NCBI GenBank assembly: GCA_910587925.1
Contig: CAJUOC010000003.1
Span: forward strand, 54,265-118,264
DNA length: 64,000 nucleotides
Reading direction: 5' to 3'
Origin: an uncultured Muribaculaceae bacterium
Lineage (GTDB): Bacteria > Bacteroidota > Bacteroidia > Bacteroidales > Muribaculaceae
This document shows, in pieces, positions 18,314 through 26,755 of this stretch (within the stretch, counting starts at the first letter, position 1; each line of letters starts with the position of its first letter). Below the pieces are notes generated by a model. It saw only the letters and a list, made by a program, of their open reading frames with translations, ran no database searches and was not told the origin of the DNA. The position numbers and the translations under genes are program-made.

Positions 18314-18341
18314 GGGACGAGGGACGAGGGACGAGGGACGA
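18314..18341. repeat. Four perfect GGGACGA heptamers
   Basis: Four uninterrupted 7-base units run from 18314 to 18341, in the 61-base gap between the tgt stop (18356) and the lptF/G start (18294), on the transcribed leader of the permease. Copy number changes would alter spacing, not any reading frame. Confidence 0.9.
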
Positions 18342-18355
18342 GGGGTGGGGCGGGG

Positions 18356-19486
18356 TCAGAGGCGACGGCCGAGGCGCTCCACTGCGGCTGCTTTCCACTG
18401 CGCGAAGTCGCCGTCGAGTATATGTCGGCGGGCGTCGGAGACCAGGGCGAGGTAGAAGGCGAGATTGTGTATCGATGCTATCTGCATGGCCAGCAGCTCG
18501 TTGGCGGCGAAGAGGTGCCGCAGATATGCGCGCGAGTACACGCGGTCGACCAGGCAGGGGCTGTCTTCCCAGATGGGCGAGAAGTCGGTGGCCCACTTGG
18601 CATTGCGCATGTTCATGGTGCCCTCGGGGGTGAAGAGCATGCCGTTGCGGGCGTTGCGGGTGGGCATCACACAGTCCATCATATCCACGCCGCGGTCGAT
18701 GGCCTCGAGGATGTTGGCCGGGGTACCCACGCCCATGAGGTAGCGGGGACGGTCGGCGGGCAGGTGCTCGTTTACGACCTCGATCATCTCATACATCACC
18801 TCGGTGGGCTCGCCCACGGCCAGGCCGCCGATGGCATTGCCCTCGGCGCCGAGGTCGGCCACGTGCTTGGCGGCGTCGGCGCGCAGGTCGCGGTATGTGC
18901 AGCCCTGCACGATGGGGAAGAATGCCTGCGAGTGACCATAGCGCGGGGAGGTGGCGCGGAAGTGCTCCCAGCCGCGCACGAGCCATCGCTTGGTGAGCTC
19001 CAGAGAGCGGCGGGCGTAGGTGTAGTCTGATGTGCCGGGCGGGCACTCGTCGAGCGCCATCATTATATCGGAGCCGATGATGCGCTGGATGTCGACCACG
19101 TTTTCGGGGGTGAAGAGGTGGCGGCTGCCGTCGATATGGCTGCGGAAGTGTGCTCCCTCGTCGGTGAGCTTGCGGTTGGCGCTGAGCGAGAATACCTGGA
19201 AGCCGCCGCTGTCGGTGAGTATCGGGCGGTCCCAGCCGTTGAAGCGGTGCAGGCCGCCGGCCCGGCCGATGATGTCCATGCCGGGGCGCAGGTACAGGTG
19301 ATATGTATTGCCGAGGATGATCTTGGCGTCGACCTGCTCGCGCAGCTCGTGCATGTGCACGCCCTTGACGGCGCCGCAGGTGCCCACGGGCATGAATATC
19401 GGGGTGGGTATCTCGCCGTGGTCGGTGGTGATGACACCGGCGCGCGCTGCGCTGCCCTCGGCGGTCTTGATGAGTTTGAAGTCCAT
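18356..19486 (-). CDS. tgt: tRNA-guanine transglycosylase
   Basis: A 376-residue TIM-barrel enzyme that exchanges guanine-34 for preQ1 in queuosine tRNAs. Substrate-binding and catalytic segments are present: LTDSGGFQVFSL (base pocket Asp), GGLAVGEPTEVMYE, and MDCVMPTRNARNG with the nucleophile Asp. The usual zinc site CxCxxC...H ahead of YSRAYLRHL is degraded to EDSPCLVDRVYSRAYLRHL. Only one of three cysteines remains, although the His of ASIHNL is kept. It lies 36 bases after dnaB, on the same strand. Confidence 0.93.
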   Translation of the reverse strand: MDFKLIKTAEGSAARAGVITTDHGEIPTPIFMPVGTCGAVKGVHMHELREQVDAKIILGNTYHLYLRPGMDIIGRAGGLHRFNGWDRPILTDSGGFQVFSLSANRKLTDEGAHFRSHIDGSRHLFTPENVVDIQRIIGSDIMMALDECPPGTSDYTYARRSLELTKRWLVRGWEHFRATSPRYGHSQAFFPIVQGCTYRDLRADAAKHVADLGAEGNAIGGLAVGEPTEVMYEMIEVVNEHLPADRPRYLMGVGTPANILEAIDRGVDMMDCVMPTRNARNGMLFTPEGTMNMRNAKWATDFSPIWEDSPCLVDRVYSRAYLRHLFAANELLAMQIASIHNLAFYLALVSDARRHILDGDFAQWKAAAVERLGRRL

Positions 19487-19522
19487 ATGGGATGAGTGGT
19501 GCTGAGGTGGGGATAGGGGGGG

Positions 19523-21097
19523 TCAGAATGGCGCTGCCTGCTCTCCGGGCCGGGCGCTGATGTCGGCAGAGCCGCCGCCAAATGGGTCGGCTGCCTGAGG
19601 CGGTGGCAATGCTCCGGCCACGGCGGCGGCGCCGCCGCCGTCGGGCGCATGTCCTATGCGCGAGCGTATCTCGCCCATGCCTGCGGCGGCTTCGTCCCAG
19701 TTTTCAAATCGGGCGAATGATGCGCGGAAGCGCATCTTCACATCGCCCACCGAGCCCGAGCGGTGCTTGGCGATGATAAACTCGGCCAGGCCGCGGATGT
19801 CGTTGCCCTGGGCATCCTCGCCCGAGCGCAGATAGTACTCGGGGCGGTGGATGAAGCATACCATGTCGGCGTCCTGCTCGATGGCGCCCGACTCACGCAG
19901 GTCGCTCAGCTGGGGACGCTTGTTTTCGGTGCGCGACTCGACAGAGCGGTTGAGCTGCGACAGTGCCACTATGGGTATATTCAGCTCCTTGGCCAGCTGC
20001 TTGAGCGAGCGCGATATCATACTCACCTCCTGCTCGCGCGAGCCATATTTCATGCCCGAGGCGTTCATGAGCTGGAGGTAGTCGATGATGATGAATTTCA
20101 CCTGATGCTCGCGCACGAGTCGCCGCGCCTTGGTGCGCAGCTCAAATACCGATAGCGACGGAGTGTCGTCGATATAGAGCGGGGCGCCGGTGAGGGCGTT
20201 GACTCTGGCCATCGTCTGCTGCCACTCCAAATTTGAAAGTTGTCCACTTTTGATTTTACTTCCGTCGAGTTCGCAGACATTAGAAATGAGACGATTAACA
20301 AGTTGGATATTACTCATTTCAAGTGAAAAGACGGCTATAGGTATATTGTAGTTTACGGCCATATTTTTTGCCATTGACAAAACAAAAGCCGTTTTGCCCA
20401 TGGCAGGTCGCGCTGCAATGATAATTAAGTCTGAGTTTTGCCAGCCAGATGTAATAGCATCGAGTTCTCGATACCCAGATTCAAGCCCAGACAGTCCAGA
20501 ATCCCTATTTTTAGCAGCTTCCATCTGCCGGATGGCCTGCATCACCACCGGGTCAATCTGCGTGACGTCTTTTTTGACGTTGCGCTGCGATATCTCAAAG
20601 AGCTTGCCCTCGGCCTCCTGGAGCAGGTCGTCGACATCGTTGCTCTCGTCAAACGACTTTCCCTCCAGGTCGGAGGCAAACGATATCAGCTCGCGGGCCA
20701 GGTATTTCTGCGCCACGATGCGCGAGTGGTACTCGATATGGGCGGCCGAGCCGACGTTGGTGGTGAGGCCCACGATAAACGCCGCGCCGCCCACCTCGTC
20801 GAGAGTACCGTTGAGGCGCAGCTGCTCGGTGACGGTGAGGAAGTCGATGGGGCGCTGGGCGGCGCCGAGGGTCTGAATGGCCTCGTATACGGCGCGGTGG
20901 GCCGGCTCGTAGAAGCACTCGGCCCGCAGCATGTCACATACGGTGGTGTAGGCGTCCTTCTCGAGCATGAGGGCGCCGAGCACGGCGGCCTCGACCTCGG
21001 TATCGCGCGGAGCCTTGCGGCCGGCGCGGTCGAGCGATGCGGCCGGCGCGGGCCGCTGGCGACGACGGTCGCCTGCGTATTGCTGGGAATCTGCCAT
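19523..21097 (-). CDS. dnaB: Replicative DNA helicase DnaB
   Basis: 524 residues from MADSQQYAGDRRRQ; this ATG overlaps the upstream stop (TAATG), and the longer frame is rejected. The N-terminal domain (about 35-140) contains TEVEAAVLGALMLEKDAY. The RecA-like ATPase has Walker A ARPAMGKTAFVLS (about 235), Walker B IIIDYLQLM, and the SQLNRSVESR and SGAIEQDADM motifs. It unwinds DNA ahead of the replication fork as a hexamer. The C-terminal tail is Ala/Gly/Pro-rich. Odd: bases about 20228-20520 (residues about 192-290) are strikingly A/T-rich compared with both flanks, like a recombined tract. Confidence 0.97.
   Translation of the reverse strand: MADSQQYAGDRRRQRPAPAASLDRAGRKAPRDTEVEAAVLGALMLEKDAYTTVCDMLRAECFYEPAHRAVYEAIQTLGAAQRPIDFLTVTEQLRLNGTLDEVGGAAFIVGLTTNVGSAAHIEYHSRIVAQKYLARELISFASDLEGKSFDESNDVDDLLQEAEGKLFEISQRNVKKDVTQIDPVVMQAIRQMEAAKNRDSGLSGLESGYRELDAITSGWQNSDLIIIAARPAMGKTAFVLSMAKNMAVNYNIPIAVFSLEMSNIQLVNRLISNVCELDGSKIKSGQLSNLEWQQTMARVNALTGAPLYIDDTPSLSVFELRTKARRLVREHQVKFIIIDYLQLMNASGMKYGSREQEVSMISRSLKQLAKELNIPIVALSQLNRSVESRTENKRPQLSDLRESGAIEQDADMVCFIHRPEYYLRSGEDAQGNDIRGLAEFIIAKHRSGSVGDVKMRFRASFARFENWDEAAAGMGEIRSRIGHAPDGGGAAAVAGALPPPQAADPFGGGSADISARPGEQAAPF
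20228..20520. other. A/T-rich mosaic tract inside dnaB
   Basis: Bases 20281-20400 contain 42 G or C of 120 (35%), whereas lines just outside, such as 20101-20220, contain 77 of 120 (64%). The reading frame is intact and the encoded residues cover the Walker A region. The borders are sharp to within about 20 bases. This fits homologous replacement by a lower-G+C relative or phage dnaB. Confidence 0.75.
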
Positions 21098-21798
21098 TAT
21101 TTCAATTTGAAGTAGTAGCCGACAGCAGCCTCGATGGAGGTGCATCGCGAGGCGCTGAAGGTGTCGGCCTTGGATGATGGAAACACATTGCCCAGCCCGA
21201 AGTAATAGCGTACTTCAAGGGTGAGGCTGTGGCGGGGCTGTACATAAAACTCGCAGCCCACGCCTCCCGTGATACCGTAGTCAAACTTATTTTTGACCGG
21301 CATCACCATCTGCTCTGTCTGGCGGGGCACATCGGGCCATCCCGGGGCGGCGGTGGGGCGGGTGTAGTCGAAGTTGGCGCTCGTGCTCTCGCCCAGCATA
21401 TAAGATACCTCCGGGCCGAGGTTGACAAAGCATTTCACACGCCGACTGCCAAATATTATCTGCGTCATCACCGGCAGTGTGAGGTATGTAAACTGCCGCC
21501 GGTATTGCAGGGGCGAGTCTTCAAACTTCTCTTTCCAGCCGCGCTGTGCCACGCCCAGCTCGGCCACCAGCCCGAAGAGCTTTTCCTCGGCGTAGCGTAC
21601 CCTCACCGACCCCATGTAGCCTTGCAGCATCGACTGCGGCACGCTTGGCGATATGTCGATGCGGCTCATGGTGGCGCCGGCGTGGCCGCCGATGCTTATG
21701 CGCGAGCGGTAGTGGCTCTGAGCGCCGGCCGGGGCGGCTGCACACAGCAGCACGGCAGCGATGGCAGCGGCCTTAAAGGATACGCGTCGCCACACCAT
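21097..21798 (-). CDS. PorT-like outer-membrane beta-barrel protein
   Basis: 233 residues with a signal peptide (MVWRRVSFKAAAIAAVLLCA, cleaved near AGAQ). Alternating hydrophobic strands typical of an eight-stranded barrel follow: ISIGGHAGATMSRID, VRVRYAEEKLFGLVAELG, YLTLPVMTQIIFG, GPEVSYMLGE, and a final YYFKLK with a terminal aromatic pattern. This matches the PorT/outer-membrane barrel family common in Bacteroidota; specific function unknown. Its start overlaps the LysM gene upstream by 26 bases and its stop overlaps dnaB by one base, so all three are probably one transcript. Confidence 0.85.
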   Translation of the reverse strand: MVWRRVSFKAAAIAAVLLCAAAPAGAQSHYRSRISIGGHAGATMSRIDISPSVPQSMLQGYMGSVRVRYAEEKLFGLVAELGVAQRGWKEKFEDSPLQYRRQFTYLTLPVMTQIIFGSRRVKCFVNLGPEVSYMLGESTSANFDYTRPTAAPGWPDVPRQTEQMVMPVKNKFDYGITGGVGCEFYVQPRHSLTLEVRYYFGLGNVFPSSKADTFSASRCTSIEAAVGYYFKLK

Positions 21799-23509
21799 TG
21801 CCGGGGAGATAAGTGATGAGATACAGGGCGGTGTTTATGACGCCGTCGTCGGCATCGTCGGCCGCCGGCTCGCCCTCGGCGCCGGGATGCGCCCCGCGCA
21901 GGCGGAAAGCCGACTGCAGGCCGGTATATTCAGCCGGGGTCTGCGGGCTGTATACGCCCGAGTTCTCGCGGATGTCTGCAAAGATATAGCGCGCGGTGTC
22001 GTAGCCGAGCATGGCCTGCGACGGCACCACATCCATCGGCTCGGAGCCGAATGTCGTGGTAAACGAGCGGCGGAAGGCGCTCACCGCCGACGAGCGCTCG
22101 TCGGCAAAGAAGCGCGAGTAGAATGTGGCGCCGAGCGAGTGGAGCAGCTCCTCGGCCTCGCTGCGGAATATTATCCACTCGGGGTAGCCGAAGAGGGCTA
22201 TCGATGCGGGGTCGGCGCTCGACTCGCGCAGTGTCTTCAGGGCGCGGGCAAACTTGTTGAATTCGCCCAGCGAGCCCGATGCGGGGATAAACACATATCG
22301 CCCCGAGGGGTCGAGTGCCTCCAGGTCGCGGCCCTGCAGCGTGCCCTCGAATATCATCTCTATCGGCTCCACTCCGCGGCGCGCATACTCGCTGCGGGCA
22401 TATTGGGTGAAAGCGTGCTTGTCGCTGCGGCCGCCCTTGCACACGAGAAATACCGGCGTATAGCCCTCGTAGCTCTCCATGAGACCGCGCAGGGCGGTCT
22501 CGTACATGGCAGAGTGGGGGATATTGGCCTGTATCACATTGTCGTGGGTCAGATACAGCGAGTCTTGCACGGCAAGTATGTTGAATACATACGCATCGGC
22601 CGAGGCCCCGCGCACTACAGCCGCCATGCCGGCCTCATCGTCGGGGGCGATGATGATATCGGCGTCGGCGATGGCCGAGTCGGCCATGAGCCTGGCAATC
22701 TCGGCGGGCGAGCCTTTGGTATCGTGCACCGACACCCGCACCGGCGAGCCGTCGGCGCCGGCCTCGCGTGCGGCCAGCATCAGGCCTTTTACAAAGTCGG
22801 AGGCGCGCAGAGCGGTCTTCGACGGCTCTGCCTCGTCGAGCATCAGCGGCAGCAGCACGGCCACCGACCCGGTGGGCACATAGCTCTCTATCGCCGCAGC
22901 CTCGTCGGGTACGTCGGGCTCAGGCATGGCGTCTGCCACGGTCTGCGCGGCCTGTATCGGCGCGGTGGCCGGTGTGGCCGGGGCCTCGTCGGCGGCCGCA
23001 GCGGACGGCGCGCTCTGAGTTGCGGTGGGCGCAGTGGCCGGGCTGCCGTCGCCCTCGTCGCACGAGCCGGGTATGATGAGATACTCGCCGGCGCGTATGC
23101 CGTCGTTGCTCTGCGGGTTGAGCGCCACTATCTGCTCGGGAGTCACGCCGAAGCGGTGACTCAGGCCAAAAAGCGTCTCGCCGCGCTGCACCTTATATTT
23201 AAATGTGGGGCCGCCGGGGGTGGCGGTGGCAAGAGCCTTGGCCTCGGGCGAGCCGTACTCGCTCACGGGGAAGTACAGCGTCTGACCCTGCCGCAGGCCG
23301 TCGGCCGCCGACTGATTGTGCCGCACGATATCGTCGCGCGAGATGCCCAGCGCGCGGGCTATGCCGTACACAGTGTCGCCGCGGCGCACGGCATAGTAAT
23401 ACATATCCTTGCCGTCGATGCGCTTTACCGGCAGGTCAAGAGCCGCCGCCTGCAGAGCGCCGCCAAATATTGCGATGCCGAGCAGCGCCCGGCCGATAAG
23501 TCTTTTCAT
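21773..23509 (-). CDS. LysM and periplasmic-binding-fold (LpoA-like) protein
   Basis: 578 residues from MKRLIGRALLGIAIFGGALQ, a clear signal peptide placed correctly after the promoter; the longer frame crosses the promoter and is rejected. Two LysM peptidoglycan-binding modules lie near residues 35-80 (YYAVRRGDTVYGIARALGIS) and 105-150 (YKVQRGETLFGLSHRFGV). After an Ala/Thr/Pro linker (about 165-225) comes a type 1 periplasmic-binding-protein fold (VAVLLPLMLDEAEPSKTALR, then ADIIIAPDDEAGMAAVV). This resembles LpoA-type regulators of peptidoglycan synthases. Envelope role inferred. Confidence 0.85.
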   Translation of the reverse strand: MKRLIGRALLGIAIFGGALQAAALDLPVKRIDGKDMYYYAVRRGDTVYGIARALGISRDDIVRHNQSAADGLRQGQTLYFPVSEYGSPEAKALATATPGGPTFKYKVQRGETLFGLSHRFGVTPEQIVALNPQSNDGIRAGEYLIIPGSCDEGDGSPATAPTATQSAPSAAAADEAPATPATAPIQAAQTVADAMPEPDVPDEAAAIESYVPTGSVAVLLPLMLDEAEPSKTALRASDFVKGLMLAAREAGADGSPVRVSVHDTKGSPAEIARLMADSAIADADIIIAPDDEAGMAAVVRGASADAYVFNILAVQDSLYLTHDNVIQANIPHSAMYETALRGLMESYEGYTPVFLVCKGGRSDKHAFTQYARSEYARRGVEPIEMIFEGTLQGRDLEALDPSGRYVFIPASGSLGEFNKFARALKTLRESSADPASIALFGYPEWIIFRSEAEELLHSLGATFYSRFFADERSSAVSAFRRSFTTTFGSEPMDVVPSQAMLGYDTARYIFADIRENSGVYSPQTPAEYTGLQSAFRLRGAHPGAEGEPAADDADDGVINTALYLITYLPGNGVATRIL

Positions 23510-23525
23510 ATATGAAAAATTTGTG

Positions 23526-23577
23526 CAAATATACGAAAAAGCCGAGAGCAACGCCAAATTTATTTGAGCGTTGCCAA
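23526..23577 (-). promoter_or_regulatory. Promoter with inverted repeat, LysM gene
   Basis: On the minus strand: TTTG at 23558-23555, a 21-base spacer and TATATTTG at 23533-23526, 17 bases before the ATG. The -33 box is enclosed by inverted arms GCAACGC and GCGTTGC separated by 13 bases (TCAAATAAATTTG). The whole block is nearly identical to the promoter of the GH43-like gene at 58198-58252, where the arms differ but still pair. Confidence 0.75.
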
Positions 23578-23587
23578 ATCTACGAAG

Positions 23588-23815
23588 AAGCGCGGAGCGC
23601 TGACCCTTATGAGTAACACGGGGTGAAGCGCAGCGCAACCCCGTGCAACCCGCGACCAACCCGGTAAGTGGAAGGTCGTTAGACCTGACCCTTATTGCGC
23701 TGCGCATCATTAAGGGTCAGCGCTCCGCGCTTCATCTGCCGGCTGAGGGCTGTATGTCACGGGGTTGCGCTGCGCTTCACCCCGTGTTACTCATAAGGGT
23801 CAGCGCTCCGCGCTT
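23588..23815. repeat. 228-base palindromic repeat with 58-base perfect arms
   Basis: Bases 23588-23645 are the exact reverse complement of 23758-23815. A 21-base unit at 23795-23815 recurs directly at 23712-23732 and inverted at 23588-23608. The interior holds another small inverted pair (CTGACCCTTA 23685-23694, TAAGGGTCAG 23711-23720). Each arm also contains CACGGGGT...ACCCCGTG. No coding content. It lies between divergent promoters (LysM gene left, nuclease right). It resembles a REP/BIME-like or MITE-like intergenic repeat. Confidence 0.9.
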
Positions 23816-23904
23816 GCGGTATGTGGGCTACCAAATCTCCGCGAATATGCCGTACAACACATATATTTCATGGCATTTTAACACCGCTGTGCCGAAATTA
23901 TCGT

Positions 23905-23912
23905 TATCTTTG
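23905..23912 (+). promoter_or_regulatory. -7 element of the nuclease gene
   Basis: TATCTTTG followed by CG lies 52 bases before the ATG at 23965. It matches TAnnTTTG; no good -33 box at 19-21 bases. Confidence 0.5.
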
Positions 23913-23964
23913 CGCCATAAAACCCTAAACCGCCCGACAAAGTAAAACCGCCCCTATACATAAT

Positions 23965-25008
23965 ATGCTGAAACACATCCTTATTTTAGCAGCGGCCGCA
24001 TGTATCTGCGCGCCCGCGCCCGCTTCGGCCCAGTCGCGTATGCAGGCCGCCGGTATCGCTTTTTACAATCTCGAGAATCTTTTCGACACCATACCCAACA
24101 ATCCTCTCGGCCGCGACCTGGAGTATACACCCGGCGGTCAGAATCAGTGGGACAGCCGCAAGTACAACAATAAGCTGGCCAACCTCGCCACCGCAATAGC
24201 CTCCCTCACCACCAAGGCAACCCCCTACGGCCCCGCCATACTCGGTGTGAGCGAGATTGAAAACCGCCAGGTAATGGTCGACCTCGTGTCGCAGCCCCAG
24301 CTCAAGCAGTGGAATCTTCAGATATGCCACCATGACTCTCCCGACAAGCGCGGCGTCGACGTAGGCCTCATCTACAATCCCCGCTACTTCCGCGTGGAAA
24401 ATGTCACCAACCACACCCTCACCGCCGTGCCCTTTGCCACCCGCGACCAGATGTGTGTCGTAGGCTCGCTGCTGGGCCAGCGTATCGCCGTAATCGTCAA
24501 CCACTGGCCCTCCCGTCTCGGTGGTCAGGAGAAGTCGTCGCCCTCGCGCGAGGCAGCCGCAGCCCTCTGCCGCCATATCGCCGACTCGCTCTGGACTGTC
24601 GACCCCTCGATGGGCGTCATCATCATGGGCGACCTCAACGACGACCCCATGGATAAATCGTGTGCCAAGGTGCTCGCCGCCGCCAAGAAGCGCGACGGTG
24701 TGGGCGACCATCAGTTTTACAACCCCTTCTGGAAGATGCTCGACGACGGCATCGGCACCCTCGCCTACAAAAGCTCCTGGAACCTCTTCGACCAGATAAT
24801 CATCTCAGGCAACCTGGCCAACGGTGCCGACAACCGCTGGCACTTCCTGCGCTCCATCGTCCACAACCACGAGTTTCTCAAAGACACCGAGGGCAACCGC
24901 CAGGGCTACCCCAAGCGCACATTCTCGGCCGGCATGTATCTCGGCGGATACTCCGACCACTTCCCCACAGAAATAATCCTCGTCCGCAAGGTCGAGCCCA
25001 AAAACTAA
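23965..25008 (+). CDS. Secreted endonuclease/exonuclease/phosphatase-fold protein
   Basis: 347 residues with a signal peptide (MLKHILILAAAACICAPAPA). The EEP-fold metal-dependent phosphodiesterase core is visible: FYNLENLFDT (Asn/Glu metal ligands), GVSEIENRQV (catalytic Glu), HHDSPDKRGVDVGLIYN (catalytic His/Asp area), VNHWPSRLGGQEKSS, MGDLNDDPMDKS (DxN), and the terminal GYSDHFPTE (SDH). Members hydrolyse nucleic acids or phosphoesters such as inositol phosphates. Here it is probably periplasmic or secreted; the substrate cannot be told. The next gene begins 24 bases later on the same strand. Confidence 0.9.
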   Translation: MLKHILILAAAACICAPAPASAQSRMQAAGIAFYNLENLFDTIPNNPLGRDLEYTPGGQNQWDSRKYNNKLANLATAIASLTTKATPYGPAILGVSEIENRQVMVDLVSQPQLKQWNLQICHHDSPDKRGVDVGLIYNPRYFRVENVTNHTLTAVPFATRDQMCVVGSLLGQRIAVIVNHWPSRLGGQEKSSPSREAAAALCRHIADSLWTVDPSMGVIIMGDLNDDPMDKSCAKVLAAAKKRDGVGDHQFYNPFWKMLDDGIGTLAYKSSWNLFDQIIISGNLANGADNRWHFLRSIVHNHEFLKDTEGNRQGYPKRTFSAGMYLGGYSDHFPTEIILVRKVEPKN

Positions 25009-25032
25009 CCTTAACCAAAAACCCAACGACGT

Positions 25033-26364
25033 ATGAAAAAACTTCTACTCGCATTAGCCGTAATCCTCGGCACCGGCGCTGCCGCTACCGCACAGAGTAC
25101 GGCCGTATTCAATGCCGAAGGCAACAATCTGCCTGCCGGCACCTTTGATGACGCCAAGGTTGTCACGATAAGCGGTGCCACAACAGCAGACGGTCTTGCT
25201 GCCAATGACTGGACTGTGCCCGGCGCTCTTACTGTTAAATTCAGTAATGGTACAAACAATAGCAACTACCCCGGTGTAGGTACTTGGAAACATTTCCGTA
25301 CTTATACCAACAACACCATCACTATCACCCCCGAGGCCGGTGTGACCATCACTGGAGTGACCATCCGCTATACTGAAGCCAAGTATGTCAAGAACTATAA
25401 AGTAGATGGTGCAGACTTCTTTACTATCGACGGTACCACAGGTACATGGACCGGCTCCAAGACTGATGCCATTGTGCTCACCGCTACTGCAACCAACCGT
25501 GCCTTTTACATCGCTGTGACTTACACAGGTGGTCAGGAAGCTGTAGCCGAGCCCGAGTTTTCTGTAGCTTCTTCGTTTGTAGAGGCTAATACCGCTGTAA
25601 GCCTGACATGTGCTACTGCCGGTGCCAAGATTTACTATACTCTTGACGGTACCGAGCCCACCGAGGCATCTACCGAGTATGCAGCTCCCATCGTAGTAAA
25701 CGGCTACACCGTAATCAATGCCATCGCTGCCAAGCAGGGCGCTGCCACCAGCAATGTGGTGACCGCCAAATATGGCGTGATTTGTGCTCCCCAGGGTGCC
25801 AAGACTGCAACTTTTGATTTCACCGACATCACCACTCTTGACCCCGCTCAGGCCTTCGAGGGCGACTCCAAGGAGATTGCTGTAAACGAAACTGAATTTG
25901 TAGCCGGAGCCATCACTCTCAGCTTCGACAAGGGCGAAGCCGGCACCGACTGCCGTATCTACAATGCCACTACCGGCACCTCACTCCGCACCTACGCCAA
26001 ATCCGGTGTGACTTTCACTGCAAAAGACGCTACCATCAACAACATCGAGTTTGTTGACGCAGATCCCTTCGGTCTCGAAGTGGCTGCCGACAATGCCGGC
26101 TATGTAATCGGCGCCATCTGGTCGGCCGAGGCAGACAAAGCCCCCGAGAGCGTATCGTTTGCCTCTGCCGGCAACTCGACCATGCCCAAGATTGTGGTAT
26201 CTTACACAGAGAAGATTGTCGACGGTATCGCCGACGTGGCTGTTGATGCCGACGCTGCCGTAGAGTACTTCAACCTGCAGGGCGTGCGCATGCAGGGCGA
26301 CATGGCCCCCGGCCTATACATCCGTCGCCAGGGCAACAAGACTGCCAAAGTCCTCGTGAAGTAA
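25033..26364 (+). CDS. Secreted protein with chitobiase/FN3-like module and C-terminal tail
   Basis: 443 residues with signal peptide MKKLLLALAVILGTGAAATA. Two beta-rich regions (about 25-165 and 245-385) flank a chitobiase C-terminal-like module near 175-245 (GAKIYYTLDGTEPTEASTEY, the CHB_HEX_C signature). It ends with EYFNLQGVRM...GLYIRR...AKVLVK, matching the tail of the giant protein at 381-5606. No enzyme domain recognised. Codon use is shifted towards GCT/ACT/GTT relative to neighbours, suggesting high expression or different ancestry. A strong terminator follows. Confidence 0.8.
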   Translation: MKKLLLALAVILGTGAAATAQSTAVFNAEGNNLPAGTFDDAKVVTISGATTADGLAANDWTVPGALTVKFSNGTNNSNYPGVGTWKHFRTYTNNTITITPEAGVTITGVTIRYTEAKYVKNYKVDGADFFTIDGTTGTWTGSKTDAIVLTATATNRAFYIAVTYTGGQEAVAEPEFSVASSFVEANTAVSLTCATAGAKIYYTLDGTEPTEASTEYAAPIVVNGYTVINAIAAKQGAATSNVVTAKYGVICAPQGAKTATFDFTDITTLDPAQAFEGDSKEIAVNETEFVAGAITLSFDKGEAGTDCRIYNATTGTSLRTYAKSGVTFTAKDATINNIEFVDADPFGLEVAADNAGYVIGAIWSAEADKAPESVSFASAGNSTMPKIVVSYTEKIVDGIADVAVDADAAVEYFNLQGVRMQGDMAPGLYIRRQGNKTAKVLVK

Positions 26365-26386
26365 TCCGCTCCCCACACGATATCCG

Positions 26387-26422
26387 CAGCGGCGCCCCGA
26401 CCAGGGCGCCGCTGTCTTTTTT
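26387..26422 (+). terminator. Rho-independent terminator
   Basis: An 11-base-pair GC stem (26387-26397 with 26404-26414, loop CGACCA) is followed by TCTTTTTT. It sits 22 bases after the stop of the gene at 25033-26364 and isolates it from the SIR2 gene. Confidence 0.9.
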
Positions 26423-26475
26423 GTCTATTAAGCCGTCGCAAGACGCCCCCCCTGAGATGAACGACAGCAGGGAGG

Positions 26476-26697
26476 GACGTCCGCAGGACGTCGATTATTC
26501 GTAACCGCGTACACCGACCGCAGGGAGGTGTGCGTGGAAGATGGCGCCGGCGGCGGGGCATCCGCAGGAGGCCGATTTACCCGGTAACAGCTGTAAATCG
26601 GCCTCCTACGGATGCCCCTTTAGAGCTGATAAGGGCCCCGCACACCTCCCAGCGGTCGGTGTGCGGGGTTACGAATACTCAGCGTCCGTCGGACGCT
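26476..26697. repeat. 222-base imperfect nested palindrome
   Basis: Inner arms 26555-26580 and 26593-26618 pair at 25 of 26 positions around a 12-base loop. Middle arms 26508-26534 and 26639-26665 pair at 25 of 27. Weaker outer arms (GACGTCC...GGACGTC left, AGCGTCC...GGACGCT right) continue to the ends. No ORF is contained. It lies between a terminator and the promoter of the SIR2-STAND gene. Confidence 0.8.
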
Positions 26698-26755
26698 ATG
26701 GGATTACATGATTATGCTACATCAATTGTAAAGTTGGCTCTGCAACATCCTGTTC

